Assembly: GCA_947471985.1 (NCBI GenBank)
Contig: CANIZL010000020.1
Coordinates: 1-64,000, forward strand
DNA from: Verrucomicrobiota bacterium
GTDB lineage: Bacteria > Verrucomicrobiota > Verrucomicrobiia > Limisphaerales > UBA9464
Direction: 5' to 3'
DNA length: 64,000 nucleotides
Both the position numbers and the translations under genes were made by a program. The stretch's first letter is position 1, and each line of letters opens with the position of its first letter. This document shows, in pieces, positions 61,149 to 64,000 of this stretch. Under the pieces are notes generated by a model. It did not search any database. It worked only from the letters and a program-made list of their open reading frames with translations, and was not told where the DNA came from.

Positions 61149-64000
61149 TTAAGGTGCGCGGCGCGCGCGGACGAAATCCGGTCCGGGGCCGGTGATGGCT
61201 TCGGCCGCGGGGATCTCGCTGAAGCGCGATTGCAGTTGGAGGGTGCGCCAGGTTTGCCAAGCCTGCGGGTTCAATCCGGTTTGTCGCTCCAGGCGGATTT
61301 GGTCCCCGGGATGTCCGTAGATTCGCAATGCGCGCTCGGGCGAGGGGAAGTCCACCAAAGGATCCACGCCGATCACGGCGACGCGGCCCGAGGTGAGACG
61401 GGGACGGCTCAGCAATTCACCTGTGCTCCGTTGGCCCACGGCGGAATCCAACCGGATCAAAACGATGGCCGACGGCCGGTTCGTTTGGGCCCGGAAACTT
61501 AAGCGACCGATCTCCCGATCGCCGGTGAGCACCCGGCCGGGCAGGGTGCGGAAATGGGTTTCGTAGCTGTTCGGACCGGTCGGGGTGACACTGGCTTCGC
61601 CGATCTCCGGCGCCGTGAGCGTCAGGACAAAGTCGACCAGGTGATCCGTCTCCAAGGCGTTTTGCACGACGAGTTCCGTGAGGTCATAGCCGGAGACCAG
61701 CCGGATCGGCAGGCTGGCGGATTCACCGGTGTAGAGGTTGGTCGTGCCAAGCGAGAGTTCGAATTCCGGCCGCGTGTCGCGCACGACCAAGGGAAACTCC
61801 ACGGCGGTGACCACGAGTCCGTCGGATACGAGGATGGTGACGTGATTGGTCGCGGGACCATCGGCGGCGCCGGGGCGCCAGTGCAGCCGGCCGCTCAGGG
61901 CGTCGACGGTCAGCCCGACGGGTACGGGCGGTTGCAGGCGATACTGAAGAACCTGCACCGGCAGATCGAAATCGGTGGCGTGCACGGTGAGTTCGAAGAG
62001 ATCGCCTTCGTTGACCACCTGGGGTGGTATCGCCTCGACGACCGGCGGCGTGTTCACTTCGCGCACGATCACCGTCACCAGGCCCGTGCTGCTCAGCGAG
62101 GGCAGGCCGTGATCGGTGACGACCACATTGAACTTATTGGTGGCCGGACTGGTGCCCTCGCCCACGGCCCAGCGCAGGACCCCGGTGCGGGGATCCAGCG
62201 TGGCTCCGGCAGGCGCGCCCGGCAGCAGGGCGAACGAGAGCAGATCCGGCGGCAAGTCGCCGTCGACGGCGGCCAGGGTGATCTGGAGCGCGGTACCTTC
62301 ATCGATGGTGATCGATTGAGTCGGTGTGGTGAATCGGGGCGGTTGATTCGTGCGGCCCACGGTGGTGCTGGCGTCGGCGATGGAGGGCGCATCCTCGCGC
62401 ACTCCGGCCGCGCTGACGGCGACGGAATAAAAGCGGTAGTGTCGGCCGGTTTCGCCGGGGTAGAGCGCCCCCAGCGTGCTCAAATTGGTTCGCCACGCGA
62501 CGAAATCTCCGGCGTCCACGGCCGCGAAAATGTCGTAGGTCACCGGGTCACCCCCGGGATTGTTGCGCAACGTCCATTGCAGGGGGATGACGGTGCTGCT
62601 GCTCGCGGGCAGGGGTTGAACTTCACTGCTGGGTTGGGCGAGATTTATCGGGGTCCGCGGTCCATAAAGGATGCGATAACGCACCGGACCGGCGGCCGTC
62701 TGATCGATGAAATGGAGGGTGCGCTCGTACCGGGGGCGTCGTCCGCCGGCGATGAAGGTGCGGTCGGTGGTCCAGAAATTGGCGCTGGGCAGGGCCTGGG
62801 GCAGGGCCTGTCCATCCGAGACACGGATGACGCCCTGCGGCTCGTAGTCGGCCAGCGTGGGATCGAGTAGGCGTCCGTAGGTCCAGCCAGCTGCGGCCGT
62901 GATCTCGAGCGGCCGCTCGAGATGCCCCACCGGTTCAAAGGGCCCGAACGTACCGGTGCGCACGACCCGGACGACGTTGGTGGAGCCGTCACTCCGGTAC
63001 AGCGTGTCGGGCAGGAAGTCATCGTCCTGCACGTCATTCACCAGGTAATCCGGCTGTACCGCGTCCGTGCCGCTCACCCGCACACTGCGGATCAGTTCGT
63101 GGATCGAGACCCGGTCGATGGTGGAAAGCTCCGGGAAATTCTTCAACGGACCGACGTTTTCAAACGTGGCCGAATAGTCGATGAACTGGCCCTGGAGCGA
63201 CGACTTAAAGAACCACCGACCGCTGCGGATGGCCCCGGGTGGAAGGTCGCCGAAGTCAGCCGTGAGGGACGGCGTGATGGATTGCCCGGCGATCTCGGTA
63301 CCGAGCAGGCGGAAATCGATGAGCAGGCCTTTTTCGTTTTCGATGATCTTCGGCTGACTCGATGTGATCTTGAAGGCGCGGGCCGTGCCGAAGCCGTGAT
63401 TGCGCACCTGTACGGCCAATTCATAGGGCAGGCTGGGTTCAACGACGTCGGTGAAGGGGTCGTCCGCCAGGACGTCCCGTTGATGGAAATAGGTCAGGGA
63501 CAGTTGGGGATTCGGGTAGACGGTGATCGGTGCCGGGGCGAGCGGGACGTCCACGGTGACTCCGGCCTGAGTGTAACGCAGGCGGCCGCCGACGAGATAG
63601 CGGACGGGTTCGGCGTTGGTGGCGGCCAGGTTGCCGGGGACGATGAGCCACTGGGCACGGCCGGAGGCATTGGTCCCCACGCGGCCGGTGCCGGCGACAT
63701 CGCTCAGACCCGTGAGCGTGGGCGGCAGGACGCCGAAGCGCGGGCCGACGGGATTGCCCGCGAAATCGCGCAGGTCCAATTCAACGAGCACATCCGTGAG
63801 GGGATCGGCGGAATTATTGTCCAACTCCAGGGTCGCCAGGAAGGCGGAACGGGTGGTCACCGCCTCCTGATCCAGTCGGAGTCGGACGCGGGCGCAAACG
63901 CCGCCACCGCTGCCCGCGAGATTTTCCCGCACCGTGGCGATTGCCGCCCGCAAGCCGGCTAGGGGATCGCCGCCGAAGCCATCGCGCTCATCTGCGGCAA
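61149..64000 (-). CDS. Large secreted protein with Ig/cadherin-like domains, 5' end beyond window
   Basis: The frame is open from the stop at 61149 to the right edge, giving at least 949 residues; the 5' end is missing. A TTG near 63953 is in frame, but there is no reason to place the start there. The visible part starts in a Gly/Asp-rich stretch, then has beta-domains, including YPNPQLSLTYFHQRDVLADDPFTD and an edge-strand rich region. Two tandem cadherin/Ig-like (putative 'He_PIG') repeats follow (TPTQSITIDEGTALQIT, FALLPGAPAGATLDPRTGVLRW; VVEAIPPQVVNEGDLFELTVHATD, RLQPPVPVGLTVDALSGRLHW). The end has a jelly-roll-like domain. Such proteins are usually on the cell surface. Function is unknown. 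Confidence 0.85.
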   Translation of the reverse strand, partial: AADERDGFGGDPLAGLRAAIATVRENLAGSGGGVCARVRLRLDQEAVTTRSAFLATLELDNNSADPLTDVLVELDLRDFAGNPVGPRFGVLPPTLTGLSDVAGTGRVGTNASGRAQWLIVPGNLAATNAEPVRYLVGGRLRYTQAGVTVDVPLAPAPITVYPNPQLSLTYFHQRDVLADDPFTDVVEPSLPYELAVQVRNHGFGTARAFKITSSQPKIIENEKGLLIDFRLLGTEIAGQSITPSLTADFGDLPPGAIRSGRWFFKSSLQGQFIDYSATFENVGPLKNFPELSTIDRVSIHELIRSVRVSGTDAVQPDYLVNDVQDDDFLPDTLYRSDGSTNVVRVVRTGTFGPFEPVGHLERPLEITAAAGWTYGRLLDPTLADYEPQGVIRVSDGQALPQALPSANFWTTDRTFIAGGRRPRYERTLHFIDQTAAGPVRYRILYGPRTPINLAQPSSEVQPLPASSSTVIPLQWTLRNNPGGDPVTYDIFAAVDAGDFVAWRTNLSTLGALYPGETGRHYRFYSVAVSAAGVREDAPSIADASTTVGRTNQPPRFTTPTQSITIDEGTALQITLAAVDGDLPPDLLSFALLPGAPAGATLDPRTGVLRWAVGEGTSPATNKFNVVVTDHGLPSLSSTGLVTVIVREVNTPPVVEAIPPQVVNEGDLFELTVHATDFDLPVQVLQYRLQPPVPVGLTVDALSGRLHWRPGAADGPATNHVTILVSDGLVVTAVEFPLVVRDTRPEFELSLGTTNLYTGESASLPIRLVSGYDLTELVVQNALETDHLVDFVLTLTAPEIGEASVTPTGPNSYETHFRTLPGRVLTGDREIGRLSFRAQTNRPSAIVLIRLDSAVGQRSTGELLSRPRLTSGRVAVIGVDPLVDFPSPERALRIYGHPGDQIRLERQTGLNPQAWQTWRTLQLQSRFSEIPAAEAITGPGPDFVRARRAP

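Overview
The window is a high-GC chromosomal segment that looks like a Verrucomicrobiota genome, probably from the Pedosphaera/Limisphaera side of the phylum. The evidence is gene content. It has a PSD1/DUF1549 + DUF1501 pair, a very large 'PVC-type' heme-binding CxxCH dehydrogenase, a pseudopilin with an H-X9-DG-like tail, TolB-like and HEAT-propeller secreted proteins, and intergenic hairpin repeats. No rRNA, tRNA, CRISPR array or phage was found. The assignment is an inference from families, not a database result.

Layout. 0-2.1 kb: the cut-off 5' end of an IS630-like transposase, a small repeat patch, a TIGR04283-type glycosyltransferase and a PfkB-type sugar kinase. 2.3-9.5 kb: a secreted amidohydrolase relative without the HxH metal ligands, then two housekeeping genes, aspS and pyc, each followed by a clear intrinsic terminator. 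9.5-15.7 kb (minus): a ribose-type ABC permease, a secreted sugar-isomerase-like TIM barrel, a repeat element and the giant CxxCH dehydrogenase. 15.7-21 kb: a TVP38/TMEM64 membrane protein beside a mercuric-reductase-like flavoprotein, then the minus-strand cluster proB-mazG-rbsK. 21-23.6 kb: a two-gene ABC exporter. 23.6-28 kb: the coupled PSD1 and DUF1501 genes. 28-38.3 kb: mostly single genes (CocE/NonD hydrolase, propeller + DTW-domain tRNA modification pair, AHSA1-VOC fusion, NAGPA-type glycosidase, DUF4476-like protein, PQQ-type sugar dehydrogenase, double-thioredoxin redoxin). 38.4-44 kb: two unrecognised membrane-anchored proteins and a large ankyrin protein whose gene is bracketed by directly repeated DNA. 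44.4-48.4 kb: a secreted GH13 glucanase divergent from a Gfo/Idh/MocA oxidoreductase. 48.4-50.3 kb: an amber-interrupted small gene and a gene-poor stretch with four copies of a repeat. 50.3-64 kb: SOUL lipoprotein, a long propeller protein with calcium-type repeats, a pseudopilin, a HEAT-propeller protein, a sodium:solute symporter, an OsmC + ankyrin operon, and a large secreted protein open at the right edge.

Themes. Many products carry signal peptides or membrane anchors. With the sugar kinases, permease, glycosidases and dehydrogenases, this suggests a heterotrophic polysaccharide degrader. Several gene pairs overlap by ATGA (mazG/rbsK, ABC ATPase/permease, PSD1/DUF1501, propeller/DTW), so each pair is probably translated together.

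Most noteworthy non-coding signal. A ~180 bp element made of two inverted copies of a hairpin (GCGGYAG-NCCN-CTRCCGC type) occurs once near 11.9 kb and twice in tandem near 36.7 kb. Hairpin-to-hairpin size is the same in all three (137-138 bp) and stem changes are compensated. It resembles a REPIN, a mobilised pair of REP sequences. Three further unrelated repeat families occupy the other gene-free stretches. I did not find a convincing new defence or biosynthetic system.
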